A stretch of 64,000 bases of DNA from Massilia oculi. GTDB lineage: Bacteria; Pseudomonadota; Gammaproteobacteria; Burkholderiales; Burkholderiaceae_D. The notes beneath the pieces were generated by a model. It was not told the DNA's origin. It saw nothing but the letters and a program-made list of their open reading frames with translations, and did not search any database. The stretch spans positions 5,580,001 through 5,644,000 of the forward strand of contig NZ_CP029343.1 of the NCBI RefSeq assembly GCF_003143515.1. Direction: 5' to 3'. Below, one piece after another: positions 16,015 to 25,943 of this stretch (positions within the stretch are counted from its first letter, which is position 1; each line of letters opens with the position of its first letter). A program made the translations under genes and the position numbers.

Positions 16015-17811
16015 ATGGCACAGTCCCCCCTCGATAATACCGACGGCGATTTGCAGGTGGAAGTCACCTGCGACGGCGTCGCGCTGCCCGACACGGCCCG
16101 GCTGCCGTCGGTCGAAATCACGCATGCGGTCAACCGCATTCCTTCCGCCCGCGTCGTGGTGCTGGATGACAGCGACGTCGCCGCCGACCTGCGCCTGGCG
16201 CTGAGCGACGGCGAGCTGTTCAAGCCGGGCGCCGCGATCGAGATCAAGGTGGGTCGCGGCGAGTCCGCCACCGACCTGGTCTTCAGCGGCATCGTCATCC
16301 GCCACGGCGTGCGCATCGGGCCATTTGGACGCAGCCGGCTGGTGGTCGAGTGCCGCGACAAGGCGATCAAGATGACGGTCGGCCGGCGCAGCGCCAATTT
16401 CGTCGACATGAGCGACGATGCGATCCTGTCCAAGCTGATCAAGGCGCACGGGCTCGATGCGGTCGTCGACGCCACCGCCGTCACCTACAAGGAACTGGTG
16501 CAGTACGAGGTCAGCGACTGGGACTTCGTGCTGGCGCGGGCCGAGGCCAACGGCCTGCTCGCGCTGGTCGACGCCGGCAAGGTGACGCTGGCCGCCCCCG
16601 CGACTTCCGGCGCGGCGGCGCTGGCGGTCCAGTATGGGCTCGACCTGCTCGCGTTCGACGCCGACATCGACGTCAGGAGCCAGCTGGCCGCGGTCGGCGG
16701 CGTCGCCTGGGATCCGTCCACCCAGGAGATAGTCGAGCAAAGCGCGGGCCCGGCGACGCTCAATCGCCAGGGCAACCTGGACGGCGCGACGCTGGCCGGC
16801 GTGCTCGGCCTCGACAACTACCGGCTGCAGTCGGCGGCGGCGGTCGACAGCGAAGGCCTCAAGGCCTGGACCGCCGCGCGCCAGATGCGCGCCGGCCTGG
16901 CGCGCGTGCGCGGGCGCATGCGCTTCGTCGGCAGCGCGCTGGCCAAGCCAGGCACGCTGCTGAGCGTGAGCGGCGTCGGCAAGCGCTTCGACGGCGACGC
17001 CTGGCTGGCCGGCGTGACCCACATGATCGCCGACGGCGACTGGACCACCGAGGCGGAATTCGGCCTGGCGCCCGAGACCCAGTCCGAGCGCGGCGAGCTG
17101 GCCGCGCCGCTGGCGTCCGGCCTGAACGCCGGCGTCTCCGGCCTGCAGGTCGGCGTGGTGATGAAGCTCGACGCCGATCCCGACGCGCAGTACAAGATCC
17201 AGGTCTCGCTGCCGGTCACCAAGGCCGAGACGGCCGGGGTCTGGGCACGCCTGGCTGGCCACTATGCGTCGAGCGGGATAGGGCACTTCTTCCTCCCCGA
17301 GATCGGCGACGAGGTGGTGCTGGGCTTCCTGAACGGCGATCCGTCGCATCCGGTGATCCTCGGCAGCGTGTACAGCAGCAAGCGCAAGGCGCCCTACGAG
17401 CCGACCGCGGACAACTTCACCAAGGCCCTGGTCACGCGCAGCAAGCTGAAAGTCGAGTTCGACGACGACAAGAAGTCGATCACGATCGCCACGCCCGGAA
17501 ACAACACCATCGTGCTGAGCGACGACGCCAAGTCGATCGTGCTGCAGGACCAGACCGGCAACAAGGTGACGCTGGGCACGGGCGGCATCACCCTCGACAG
17601 TCCGAAGGACATCGCGATCACGGCCAAGGGCAAGATCACGCTCGACGCGGTCGGCAACGTCGCGCTGGAAAGCAAGGCCGACATCAAGCACGACGCCCTC
17701 AACATCGCCAGCACCGCCAAGATGGCCCTGACCGCCAAGGGTGCGGCCAGCGCCGAACTGTCCGCCAGCGGCCAGACCACGGTCAAGGGCGCCCTGATCA
17801 TGATCAATTGA
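16015..17811 (+). CDS. eCIS spike/hub protein (Pvc8, VgrG-like)
   Basis: A 598-residue VgrG-like protein. N-terminal gp27-like hub (THAVNRIPSARVVVLDD, then YEVSDWDFVLARAEANGLLA), an OB-fold gp5 region (VQVSLPVTKAETAGVWAR after a short linker; FFLPEIGDEVVLGFLNGD), and a long C-terminal beta-helix needle with repeating short strands (SIVLQDQTGNKVTLGTGGIT and similar). ATG 16015 has its own spacing after the LysM gene. It forms the trimeric puncturing spike at the centre of the baseplate, tipped by the PAAR protein encoded next. Confidence 0.93.
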   Translation: MAQSPLDNTDGDLQVEVTCDGVALPDTARLPSVEITHAVNRIPSARVVVLDDSDVAADLRLALSDGELFKPGAAIEIKVGRGESATDLVFSGIVIRHGVRIGPFGRSRLVVECRDKAIKMTVGRRSANFVDMSDDAILSKLIKAHGLDAVVDATAVTYKELVQYEVSDWDFVLARAEANGLLALVDAGKVTLAAPATSGAAALAVQYGLDLLAFDADIDVRSQLAAVGGVAWDPSTQEIVEQSAGPATLNRQGNLDGATLAGVLGLDNYRLQSAAAVDSEGLKAWTAARQMRAGLARVRGRMRFVGSALAKPGTLLSVSGVGKRFDGDAWLAGVTHMIADGDWTTEAEFGLAPETQSERGELAAPLASGLNAGVSGLQVGVVMKLDADPDAQYKIQVSLPVTKAETAGVWARLAGHYASSGIGHFFLPEIGDEVVLGFLNGDPSHPVILGSVYSSKRKAPYEPTADNFTKALVTRSKLKVEFDDDKKSITIATPGNNTIVLSDDAKSIVLQDQTGNKVTLGTGGITLDSPKDIAITAKGKITLDAVGNVALESKADIKHDALNIASTAKMALTAKGAASAELSASGQTTVKGALIMIN

Positions 17812-17818
17812 GGACGCC

Positions 17819-18118
17819 ATGCCACCCGCCGCCCGTTTAACCGATATGCATGCCTGCCCCATGGTCACCCCCGGCTTGCCGCCCATCCCGCACGTGGGAG
17901 GGCCGGTGGTCGGTCCTGGCGTGCCCACCGTCCTGATCGGCAAGTTGCCGGCCGCCGTCGTGGGCGACGCCGCCGTCTGCGTCGGCCCGCCCGACAGCAT
18001 CGTCAAGGGTTCCGCCACGGTGCTGATCGGCGGCCGTCCGGCCGCGCGCATGGGCGACAGCTGCGCCCACGGCGGCACCATCGTCATCGGCTATCCGACC
18101 GTCCTGATCGGGGGGTGA
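17819..18118 (+). CDS. PAAR spike-tip protein (Pvc10)
   Basis: A 99-residue PAAR-repeat protein: PPAARLTDMHACPM at the start, PTVLIGKLPAAVVGD and RPAARMGDSCAHGG, with the Cys/His residues expected to bind the metal at the cone tip. It sharpens the spike. It starts 7 bp after the spike gene, with GAGGA just upstream (17811-17815), and is followed at once by gp25. Confidence 0.92.
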   Translation: MPPAARLTDMHACPMVTPGLPPIPHVGGPVVGPGVPTVLIGKLPAAVVGDAAVCVGPPDSIVKGSATVLIGGRPAARMGDSCAHGGTIVIGYPTVLIGG

Positions 18119-18119
18119 G

Positions 18120-18530
18120 GTGAGCGCAGCGCGCAAGACGCCATCGTTCCTGGGGACCGGCTGGGCGTTTCCGCCGCAGTTCGGCCGCGACGGGCGCACC
18201 GTCATGGTGTCGGACGAGCGCGACATCCGCGAGAGCCTGGGCATCCTGCTGGCCACGCGCCCGGGCGAGCGCATCATGCATCCGCTGTACGGCTGCAACC
18301 TGCACGCGCTGGTGTTCGAACACGTCAGCGAAAGCGTGGTTACCGAGATCCGCCAGGCCATCCTGCAGGCGATCGCGCGCTGCGAGCCGCGGGTCGAGGT
18401 CGAACGGGTGGCGGTGCTGCCCGGACCGGACGCGCACGGCGTGCTGCCGATCGAGATCGTGTACCGCATCCGCGCCACCAATACCCGGGCCAACCTGGTT
18501 TACCCCTTCCATGTGGAAGCCGCTTCATGA
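18120..18530 (+). CDS. eCIS baseplate wedge protein (Pvc9, gp25-like)
   Basis: A 136-residue GPW/gp25-family protein: IRESLGILLATRPGERIMHP, YGCNLHALVFEHVSESVV and the RVEVERVAVL strand. gp25 initiates sheath assembly on the baseplate. The start is GTG 18120, one base after the PAAR stop, preceded by GGGGG. The last four bases are shared with the next start (ATGA). Confidence 0.92.
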   Translation: MSAARKTPSFLGTGWAFPPQFGRDGRTVMVSDERDIRESLGILLATRPGERIMHPLYGCNLHALVFEHVSESVVTEIRQAILQAIARCEPRVEVERVAVLPGPDAHGVLPIEIVYRIRATNTRANLVYPFHVEAAS

Positions 18531-21500
18531 GCATGCGGGAGGGGCTGGCGCAGCATGCGCGCCTGCCGGCGGCGCTGGCGCCGCACTACATCGACGTCGA
18601 CGAGCTGAGCCAGGCCCAGTTGATGACGCTGGCGCTGCACTTCGCCGGCCTGGTGCGCTTCGCCACCGAGGGACCGGAGGCGAGCTGGGACCGCACCTGG
18701 CGCGATTATTTCGGCGACGACGAGACGCTGGTGATGGCCGAGATCCTGTCGCTGCGCGTGCACCGCAACCGGGCCGGCTTCGACGCCCTCGTCGACCGCG
18801 CGCTGGATGGCATGGCTCCGGGCGGCATGCCGGCGCCGCGCGGCGGCTCGCCGGCCGCGCTGCTGGCCGCGATGGTCGAGCGGCTGGAGGCCTGGTCGCG
18901 CTTGCTGCTCGGGCGCGGCAGCCCGGTCGGGATCGACCTGGGCACCCTGATCGTCGGCGTGCTGGACAACCTGCCGCCATCGCTGCGGCGGGCGCTTGCG
19001 TACCGGGCGGCGCGCCCCGAATGGAACGCGGGCCGCGACGCGCCGGCGCTGGTGGCCGAGCTGAGCGCGATGCTGGGCCTGGAGCCGGGCGGGGCGGTGC
19101 GCGACGACGAGCTGCGCGCGCTGTGCCGCACCTGGTTCAACCAGCTGGCCAAGGCCATCGAGATGGTCCAGCGCGGCGCTGCCCAGCGCCTCGAACAGAG
19201 CCTGTCGAGCGGGGTCCACGATCCCGGCGCCGGCCTGCTGCTGGCCTTCGTCCAGATCTACCGGCGCGCCCAGGACGCGGCCAACACCCTGACCGAACGC
19301 CACCTCGATTTCTACTACGACCGTGTGCTGCGCATGCGCCCGAAACCGGCGGAATGCGATTCGACCTTCCTGGTGTTCGCACCCGCCGCGCCGGGCGCGC
19401 GCACGACGGTGCCGGCCGGCGCCGCCTTCCTGGCCCCGGCCGGACGCCAGCTGGGGGACCTGGTGTTCGCGCCGCGCGAGGGCCTGGTGGTGGGCGACGC
19501 CCGCCTGCGCGCGATATACACGCTGTTCTGCGAGCGCAATCCGCTGACCGCGCCCGAGAACGCGCTGTGGGAGCAGCGCCACGGCCGGCCCAGGAGCTAT
19601 CCCACCGCCTGCCGCCTGGCCAGCCTGCCGGTGCTGGAGCCGGACCAGGCGCTCGACCGGGCCGAACTGGCGCCGCGGCCGCTGTTCGGGGCGCCGCGCA
19701 CGGCCTCCAGCGCGGCCCCGGGACAGGCCGCGCGCCTCGGCTTCGCCCTGGCCAGCAACGTGCTGCTCATGCGCGAGGGCGAACGCAGCGTGCACGTGAC
19801 CCTGCTGCTGGGCGCCCAGCGCCACGGCGCCGCGGGCGACGAGACCCTGGGCGGCCGGCTGGCGCAGCTGGCCACGCAGATGCGCGAATCGCAGGCCGAG
19901 GTGCGCTACAAGGTGCTGCGCCGGATGTTCACCCTGGCGCTGACCGGCGTCGACGGCTGGATGGCGGTGCCGGCCTACAGCGCCACGTTTGACGCGGCCG
20001 GGGAGGGCGGCGTCCACGACGCGTTGCACATCCATTTCACGCTCGGGCACGAGGCCGGCGCGGTGGCGCCCTACGACCCGGCGCTGCACGGCCCGGGCGT
20101 CACTGGCGCCTGCCCGCTGCTGCGCTTCGAACTCAATGGCGAAGGCTATCTGTATCCCTACGGTCTGCTGCGCGGACTGCCGATGGCGCGCGCCCAGGTC
20201 GACGTCAGCGTGCGCGGACACCGTTCTCTGGCGCTGTACAACCAAATGGGCGCGCTGTCGCCGGCGGCGCCGTTCCAGCCTTTCGGCCCGCTGCCGGCGC
20301 ATGGCGCCTGGCTGGTGGTCGGCAGCGCCGAGACGGCCTGCAAGCGCCTGACGGCGGCCGAGCTGGCGTTCGAGTGGGGCGGCCTGCCGCAGGTGGCCGG
20401 CGGCCTGCGCGCCTGGTACGGCGGCTACGACGGCGAGCCGTTCCGCGACGTGCGCTGCACGGTGGCGGCGCTGGCCGACGGCCGCTGGCAGCCGGTCGAG
20501 ACCCAGGTCCAGGCGCGGCCCGCGCAGTTGCTGTTCGCCGACGCGCAGGCCGGCCGGCGCCCGGCGAGCGCGCCGGGCGCTGCCGCCAGCGAGGTGGTCG
20601 ACCTGGGCCCGGTGCTGCACCTGGCGCGCCCGCTGCCGCTGGAACGCTGCGCGCCGGACCAGCCGTTCGCCTGGGAACCGGGCGTCAGCAGCGGCTTCTT
20701 CCGCCTGACGCTCGACACCGGCGAATTCGCCTTCGGCCACCGCGACTATCCCTACCAGCTGGCGCGGGTGCTGACCCGCAACAGCCAGTGGCGCTACCGG
20801 CGCGACGCGCATGCGCTGCCGAATCCGCCGTACACGCCGACGGTGGAGACGGTGGCGATGAACTACGCGGCGACCAGCACGATCGGGCCGACGCCGGCGC
20901 CGTCCGGCGAGGCGCTGCTGCGCCTGCATCCCTTCGGCTGGGAGGCGGCGCGCGGCGGCAGCGAGCACGGCGACCTGCTGCTGCCCTCGATCGACTATTC
21001 GGGCAACCTGTACCTGGGCCTGAGCGCGAGCGTGCTGGACGCGCCCCTGAGCCTGTTCTTCAACCTGGTCGAGGACGCGCTGCCGATGTCGGGCCAGCAC
21101 GCGCGCCACATCAGCTGGGCCTACCTGGCCGGCAACCGCTGGATCGCGCTGCCGCCTCACGCGGTGCTGCGCGACTCGACCCAGGGCTTCATCCGCCCCG
21201 GCATCGTCACGCTGGCGCTGCCGCCGGACGCGGGACGCGACAACACCATCATGCCGGAAGGACTGGTCTGGCTGCGGGTGTCGTGCGAGGATGAGCTGAA
21301 CCGCTTCTGCCAGCTGTATTCGGTGCATCCGCATGCGCTGCAGGTGTGGCGCGCCGCGGATCACATGACGGCGGGTGCGCCGGAGCGCATCGCGGCGGCG
21401 ACGATCCGGCGCCCGCGCCAGGCCATCCCCGGCCTGGTTCGCGTGACCCAGATGACCGCTTCCAGCGGCGGGCGGCTGCCGGAAGGCCGGATCGAGCTGC

Positions 21501-22276
21501 GCCGCCGCAGCGCCGAGCGCCTGCGCCACAAGGGCCGCGCGATCGTGCCCGACGATTACGAACGGCTGGTGCTGGAGCGCTTTCCCGACATCGACCGCGT
21601 CAAGTGCTTTCCCAACCTGTCGCTGGAGCGGCGGCCGGACGGCGGCGCCTGCCCGGGGCGCGTGCTGGTGGTGGCGCTGCCGGCGTTCGCGTCCAGCGGC
21701 CACGTGAGCGTGCTGCCGCGCCTGAACGGCGACCTGGTGGCGCGCGTTCACGCCTTCCTGGCCGCGCGCGTCAGCGCCGACGTGCGGCTCGAGGTCGCCA
21801 ACCCGTTCTACCAGCGCATCCAGGTGCGCTGCAAGGTGCGGCTGGCGCCGGGACTGGACCACGGCCGCCACGTGAACCTGCTCGACCGGCTGGTCTCGGA
21901 CTTCATTTCGCCCTGGAACCCGGCGGGCAACACCAGCCTGTTCGGCTGGACCCTGCGCCAGCACGACGTCGAAGCCTTCCTGCTGGCCCAGCCGGGCGTG
22001 CTGGGCGTCAGCGAATTCTCGATGCTCAGCGTGAGCGACGCCGGGCGCGACCGCTATATGCTCACCGATACCGCGGCGCCCGGCCGCAAGGGCGAGCCGG
22101 CGCCCGACGTGACGCCGCTGTATCCGTGGAGCGTGGCGGTGCCGATCCGGCGCCACGCGATCCTGGTGGCCGGCAGCGAGCAGTCGCGCGTTGCCCGGCG
22201 CACCGGCATCGGCAAGCTGGAAATCGGCAGCACTTTCATCATTTCACCCCAAACCGACAATGACCAAGCGAAATAG
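18527..22276 (+). CDS. eCIS baseplate protein (Pvc11, baseplate J-like)
   Basis: A 1249-residue baseplate component. The N-terminal half carries the Pvc11-type regions (FNQLAKAIEMVQRGAAQRLE; FAPAAPGARTTVPAGAAFLA). The C-terminal third is baseplate J/gp6-like (RLRHKGRAIVPDDYERLVLE; RVHAFLAARVSADVRLEVAN; SLFGWTLRQHDVEAFLLAQP). It forms the wedges that change shape at firing. ATG 18527 overlaps the gp25 stop; a second ATG at 18533 is also possible. The 3' end overlaps the next gene by 17 bases. Confidence 0.9.
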   Translation: MSMREGLAQHARLPAALAPHYIDVDELSQAQLMTLALHFAGLVRFATEGPEASWDRTWRDYFGDDETLVMAEILSLRVHRNRAGFDALVDRALDGMAPGGMPAPRGGSPAALLAAMVERLEAWSRLLLGRGSPVGIDLGTLIVGVLDNLPPSLRRALAYRAARPEWNAGRDAPALVAELSAMLGLEPGGAVRDDELRALCRTWFNQLAKAIEMVQRGAAQRLEQSLSSGVHDPGAGLLLAFVQIYRRAQDAANTLTERHLDFYYDRVLRMRPKPAECDSTFLVFAPAAPGARTTVPAGAAFLAPAGRQLGDLVFAPREGLVVGDARLRAIYTLFCERNPLTAPENALWEQRHGRPRSYPTACRLASLPVLEPDQALDRAELAPRPLFGAPRTASSAAPGQAARLGFALASNVLLMREGERSVHVTLLLGAQRHGAAGDETLGGRLAQLATQMRESQAEVRYKVLRRMFTLALTGVDGWMAVPAYSATFDAAGEGGVHDALHIHFTLGHEAGAVAPYDPALHGPGVTGACPLLRFELNGEGYLYPYGLLRGLPMARAQVDVSVRGHRSLALYNQMGALSPAAPFQPFGPLPAHGAWLVVGSAETACKRLTAAELAFEWGGLPQVAGGLRAWYGGYDGEPFRDVRCTVAALADGRWQPVETQVQARPAQLLFADAQAGRRPASAPGAAASEVVDLGPVLHLARPLPLERCAPDQPFAWEPGVSSGFFRLTLDTGEFAFGHRDYPYQLARVLTRNSQWRYRRDAHALPNPPYTPTVETVAMNYAATSTIGPTPAPSGEALLRLHPFGWEAARGGSEHGDLLLPSIDYSGNLYLGLSASVLDAPLSLFFNLVEDALPMSGQHARHISWAYLAGNRWIALPPHAVLRDSTQGFIRPGIVTLALPPDAGRDNTIMPEGLVWLRVSCEDELNRFCQLYSVHPHALQVWRAADHMTAGAPERIAAATIRRPRQAIPGLVRVTQMTASSGGRLPEGRIELRRRSAERLRHKGRAIVPDDYERLVLERFPDIDRVKCFPNLSLERRPDGGACPGRVLVVALPAFASSGHVSVLPRLNGDLVARVHAFLAARVSADVRLEVANPFYQRIQVRCKVRLAPGLDHGRHVNLLDRLVSDFISPWNPAGNTSLFGWTLRQHDVEAFLLAQPGVLGVSEFSMLSVSDAGRDRYMLTDTAAPGRKGEPAPDVTPLYPWSVAVPIRRHAILVAGSEQSRVARRTGIGKLEIGSTFIISPQTDNDQAK

Positions 22277-23081
22277 AGACACGCTGAAGAAACGCTTCGG
22301 CGAGGGCGAGATGCCGTCGGCCGGCGATTTCAGCGACCTGATCGAATCGGTGCTGAACATCCACGACGACGGCATCGCCCACAACGAGCGCGACGGCCTG
22401 CGCCTGACCCAGATCAGCGGCAACAACCGCGTCCTCAGCCTGTACGGCGCGGTGGAAGAGGAGAGCACCGCCTGGGCCTTCGGGCTGGACGGGCGCAGCG
22501 CGCGCCTGACCCTGGATGCGGCGCGGCGCGGCGCGGCGTCGGCGGAGATGGACGCCGACGACGAGGCCGACGGCGGCGGCTACGCGGTCCTGACCCTGCT
22601 CGCGCCCGACGGCGGCGGCAGGACCGATGGCCGGATCGGCGTCAACACCCGCCATCCCCGCCACCAGCTGGACGTGGACGGCGTGGTCGCCAGCAGCGGC
22701 CGGGTCGGCGCCGCCGGCAGCCGGCCGGCGCCGGCCGACGCCGAGTGGCACACCATCGGCGGCCCCTACCAGGGCTGCACGGCGCTGGAAGTGACGGCCG
22801 GCGCCGGCCGCCGCGATTCCGGCAAGTACGCGCTGATGCACGCGTTCGCGCTGCGCGCCTTCGACGCCAAGGGCGAGATCACCTATCACCAGGCCCATTA
22901 CGGCTCGCGGCGCCATCGCCTGCAGCTGCGCTGGCTCGATGACAAGGCGGTGCCGGGCAACTACTACCTGCAGCTGCGGGTCGGCTGCGCCTATGGCCAG
23001 AACACCCGCATCCAGTACCACCTGACCTCCCTGTGGCTGGATCCGCGCATGGACGGCAGCGCCGCGCCGGAGGAAGCATGA
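22260..23081 (+). CDS. Putative eCIS fibre/receptor-binding-like protein
   Basis: A 273-residue protein. The first 50 residues are helical and charged (RDTLKKRFGEGEMPSAGDFS). The centre has the phage-fibre-like phrase RIGVNTRHPRHQLDVDGVV, similar to the turn repeats before the tip domains of tail fibres. The C-terminal 100 residues are beta-rich (YHQAHYGSRRHRLQLRWLDD, NTRIQYHLTSLWLDPRM). No chaperone or endosialidase motif is seen. It lies between the two large baseplate genes, overlapping both neighbours by a few bases. A role in target binding or baseplate decoration is inferred. Confidence 0.6.
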   Translation: MTKRNRDTLKKRFGEGEMPSAGDFSDLIESVLNIHDDGIAHNERDGLRLTQISGNNRVLSLYGAVEEESTAWAFGLDGRSARLTLDAARRGAASAEMDADDEADGGGYAVLTLLAPDGGGRTDGRIGVNTRHPRHQLDVDGVVASSGRVGAAGSRPAPADAEWHTIGGPYQGCTALEVTAGAGRRDSGKYALMHAFALRAFDAKGEITYHQAHYGSRRHRLQLRWLDDKAVPGNYYLQLRVGCAYGQNTRIQYHLTSLWLDPRMDGSAAPEEA

Positions 23082-23452
23082 GCGGCCGCGGTGACGGCGT
23101 GGCGCGTTTCGCCCTGCAGCTCGCGCCGCGCCAGGCGCGGCTGGTGGCCGAGGCGCTCGGCCTGCGTCCCTATGGCCAGGTGCAGGCGCTGATGGCGCGC
23201 CTGGAAGCCTGGGCCCGGGACTGGACGGAGGGGATCGACGCGCGCGGCGGCGCGGCGCCGTTCGTGCTGGACGCGTGCGAGCTCGCGCTGGTGGTGTCGG
23301 CGCTGTCCGACCTGCCGTACCGCCGGGTGCACGCGCTGGTGCGCGGCCTGGAAGCGCAGCTCGCGGCCTTGCGGCCAGAGGCCGCGGTCACGGCGCTGGA
23401 GGGGCGGCATGACGGCCGGAGCGGGCCAGCTCGCCGCCCCGGGCATGGATGA
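23078..23452 (+). CDS. Small hypothetical eCIS-locus protein (124 aa)
   Basis: ATG 23078 overlaps the previous stop as ATGA, with AGGA at 23071-23074. The 124-residue product is helical and hydrophilic (LQLAPRQARLVAEALGLRPY, ACELALVVSALSDLPYRR) with a basic Gly/Arg tail. I recognise no domain. Its last 44 bases overlap the next gene, which has a strong ribosome site within this gene's 3' end. Operon position suggests a small structural or assembly factor. Confidence 0.5.
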   Translation: MSGRGDGVARFALQLAPRQARLVAEALGLRPYGQVQALMARLEAWARDWTEGIDARGGAAPFVLDACELALVVSALSDLPYRRVHALVRGLEAQLAALRPEAAVTALEGRHDGRSGPARRPGHG

Positions 23453-25933
23453 CGAAACCAGCTTCGACGCCCTGCGCGGCGCCGGCATCGCGGCGCTGCA
23501 ACGCCTGTGCGGCGAGGTCTGGACCGACTTCAACCTGCACGACCCCGGCGTGACCACGCTCGAACAGCTGGCCTACGGCCTGACCGACCTGGCCTATCGC
23601 ACCGGCTTCGACATGGCCGACTACCTGACCGGGCCGGATGGCAGCATCGACTACGCCGGCCTGGCCCTGTACCCGCCGGAGGAAATCCTGCCCGGCGCGC
23701 CGCTCACGATCGCGGATTACCGGCGCCTGCTGTATGGCGGGATCCCGGAACTGGCCGACGTCTGGATCCGGGCCGAGGGCGGCGGCCTGCTCGCGATCGA
23801 CGTGCTGCCCGAGCACGACGGCTCGGCGGCGGCGCCGGCGTCGGGTGAGGCACAGGAGGCAGCGGACGGGGCCGCGCTGGCGCGCCGCGTGCGCGCCGTG
23901 TACGCAGCCAGCCGGGCGCTGGGCGCCGATCTGGCCCGGGTGCGCGTGCTGCGGCCACGCGCCTATTACCTGCGCGGCGAGATCGACACCTGGGGCGAGC
24001 GCTCCCAGGCGGAGGTGCTGGCCCAGATCCTGTTCGACTGCGGCCAGTACCTGTCCTCCGGCCTGTCGGCGCAGCGCCTGCGCGACGTGATCACCCTCGA
24101 CTGGAGCCCCGAGCGCGTCTACGACGGTGCGGCCACGCGCCATGGCCACGTCAGCATGCGCGAGGGCGCCGACGACGAGGCGCCCGTGTCCGTGAGCGAA
24201 CTGATCGGCGTGATCCAGAAGATCGACGGGGTGCGCCGCATCCGCGCGCTGTCGATCGTCGACGCCGACCTGCGCCCGGTGCCGGCGATCCCGCGCGACC
24301 GTGCCGATGGCAGCTGCGGGGTGCTGGCCTTTCCCGTGGGCGAGCAGCTGGCCGAGCTGCTGCGAGTGCAGCCGGAGCAGGGCATCGAGTACGGCGTGAG
24401 CGAGCAGACGATCCCCCCGATGCCGGCCTGGCGCAGTGCGAATCGCCTGTTGTACGAGGAGGCCAGGCTGGAGCTGGCCAAGCTGCGCTTCGAGCAGCGC
24501 GCCTTCCGCGCCGACGACAGCGGCATGCGCACCCGCTACGCGCTGCCCTCCGGCACCCATCGCGAGCTGCACGCCTATTACTCGGTGCAGCACGAGTTCC
24601 CTGCCGTGTACGGGATCGGCAAGTACGGCCTGCCCGACAGCGCGAGCGACGAGCGCAAGGCCCAGGCACGCCAGTTGCAGGGCTTCCTGTATCCGATGGA
24701 GCAGCTGATGGCGAACTACCTGCAGAACCTGCAGGACTTCCCGCGGATGTTCGGACTCGGGCACGAGGATGCGCGCAGCTACGGTTCCCAGTACCTGGAC
24801 GGCCCGGCGGCGCCGGGCCTGGACGTCCTGTACCGCGAAGGGCCGCACGCCACCCGCGCGCGCCTGGAGCGGGTGCTGGGCCGGCAGGACGAGCACGTCG
24901 AACGCAAGGGACGGGTCTACGATTACCTGCTGGCCATCTATGGCGAGACCTTCCCGCAGACCGCGCTGCGGCGCTTCAACGACTATCACCCGCACGACAC
25001 CGAGGCCTGGCTGCTGGACGCCAAGCGGCGCCTGCTGGCGGAACTGGTCGAACTGAGCGCGGGCCGCGGCAGCGGCGCCGACTACACCCTGCCGCTGGAC
25101 GCGCCCGGCGCGGTGTCGCCGCTGGTCCGGCGCGCCGGGATCCTGCTCGGCTTCGACGGCGGCGAGCGCCATCGCAGCCTGTGCCCGGGCCGCGACGGCG
25201 CGCGCCTGGCGCTCGCGGAGGACGAAGAGGCGGCGCCGGACGCCGTGGCGCCGGCGGCGCCGGACGACTGGCTGCCGGTGCCGCCCGCGACCGGGCGGGC
25301 CGCGGCGGCGGCGGCGGCGCTGCCGGGGCGCGCGGATCGGCTCGACGAAGCCCTGTTCCGCGACGGCGCCTTGCTGTCCAACTACCGGCTGGCGCGCCGG
25401 GCCGGCGCCTACGAGCTGCACGTGCAGGCCGGCGCGCGCTGGCGCCTGCTGTCCAGCCACGGGCGGCGCAGCGAGGCGGTGGCGGCGGCCCATGCGGCGG
25501 TGGCGGAGCTGGCGCGCCTGAACCGGCGCTGCGAGGGCATGCACCTGGTCGAGCACGTGCTGCTGCGGCCGGGCCTGGGCCGCGAGGACCAGGAACTGCA
25601 GGGAGACGATGGCCTCGGCAATCCGTCGTTCTACGCGGCCCACATTAGCGTGGTGCTGCCGCGCTGGACGCTGCGCTGCGCCGACCGGGGTTTCCGCAAC
25701 TTCGTCGAGGAGACCGTGCGCGAGCATTGCCCGGCCCATATCCAGCCCGGCTTCCTGTGGCTCGGCCCTGCCGACATGGCCGGCTTCGAGGGCTTGCACG
25801 ACGCCTGGCGCGGGGCGCTGCGCGAGTGGCATGCGTCCGCGGACGAGGCGCGCGCCCGCCTCGCGCAGCCCTGCATGACGCGGCCGGCGCGCTGGTGCAC
25901 TTCCTGCGCGTGCACCGCAAGGAGCCCGCATGA
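23409..25933 (+). CDS. eCIS baseplate protein (Pvc12-like), frameshifted near its 3' end
   Basis: About 841 residues. The N-terminus has the Pvc12/Afp12 signature VWTDFNLHDPGVTTLEQLAY then GLTDLAYRTGFDMADYL; the middle contains YSVQHEFPAVYGIGKYGLP and YGETFPQTALRRFNDYHP; the end has REHCPAHIQPGFLWLG. ATG 23409 follows GGAGGGG. In the literal frame the sequence runs without a stop into the tape-measure gene, through a Cys/Arg-rich unnatural linker. A -1 shift at about 25865 instead restores ALHDAAGALVHFLRVHRKEP and a stop at 25931-25933, ten bases before the next start. I take the latter as the true gene end. Confidence 0.8.
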
Positions 25934-25943
25934 GGCAATCCCG

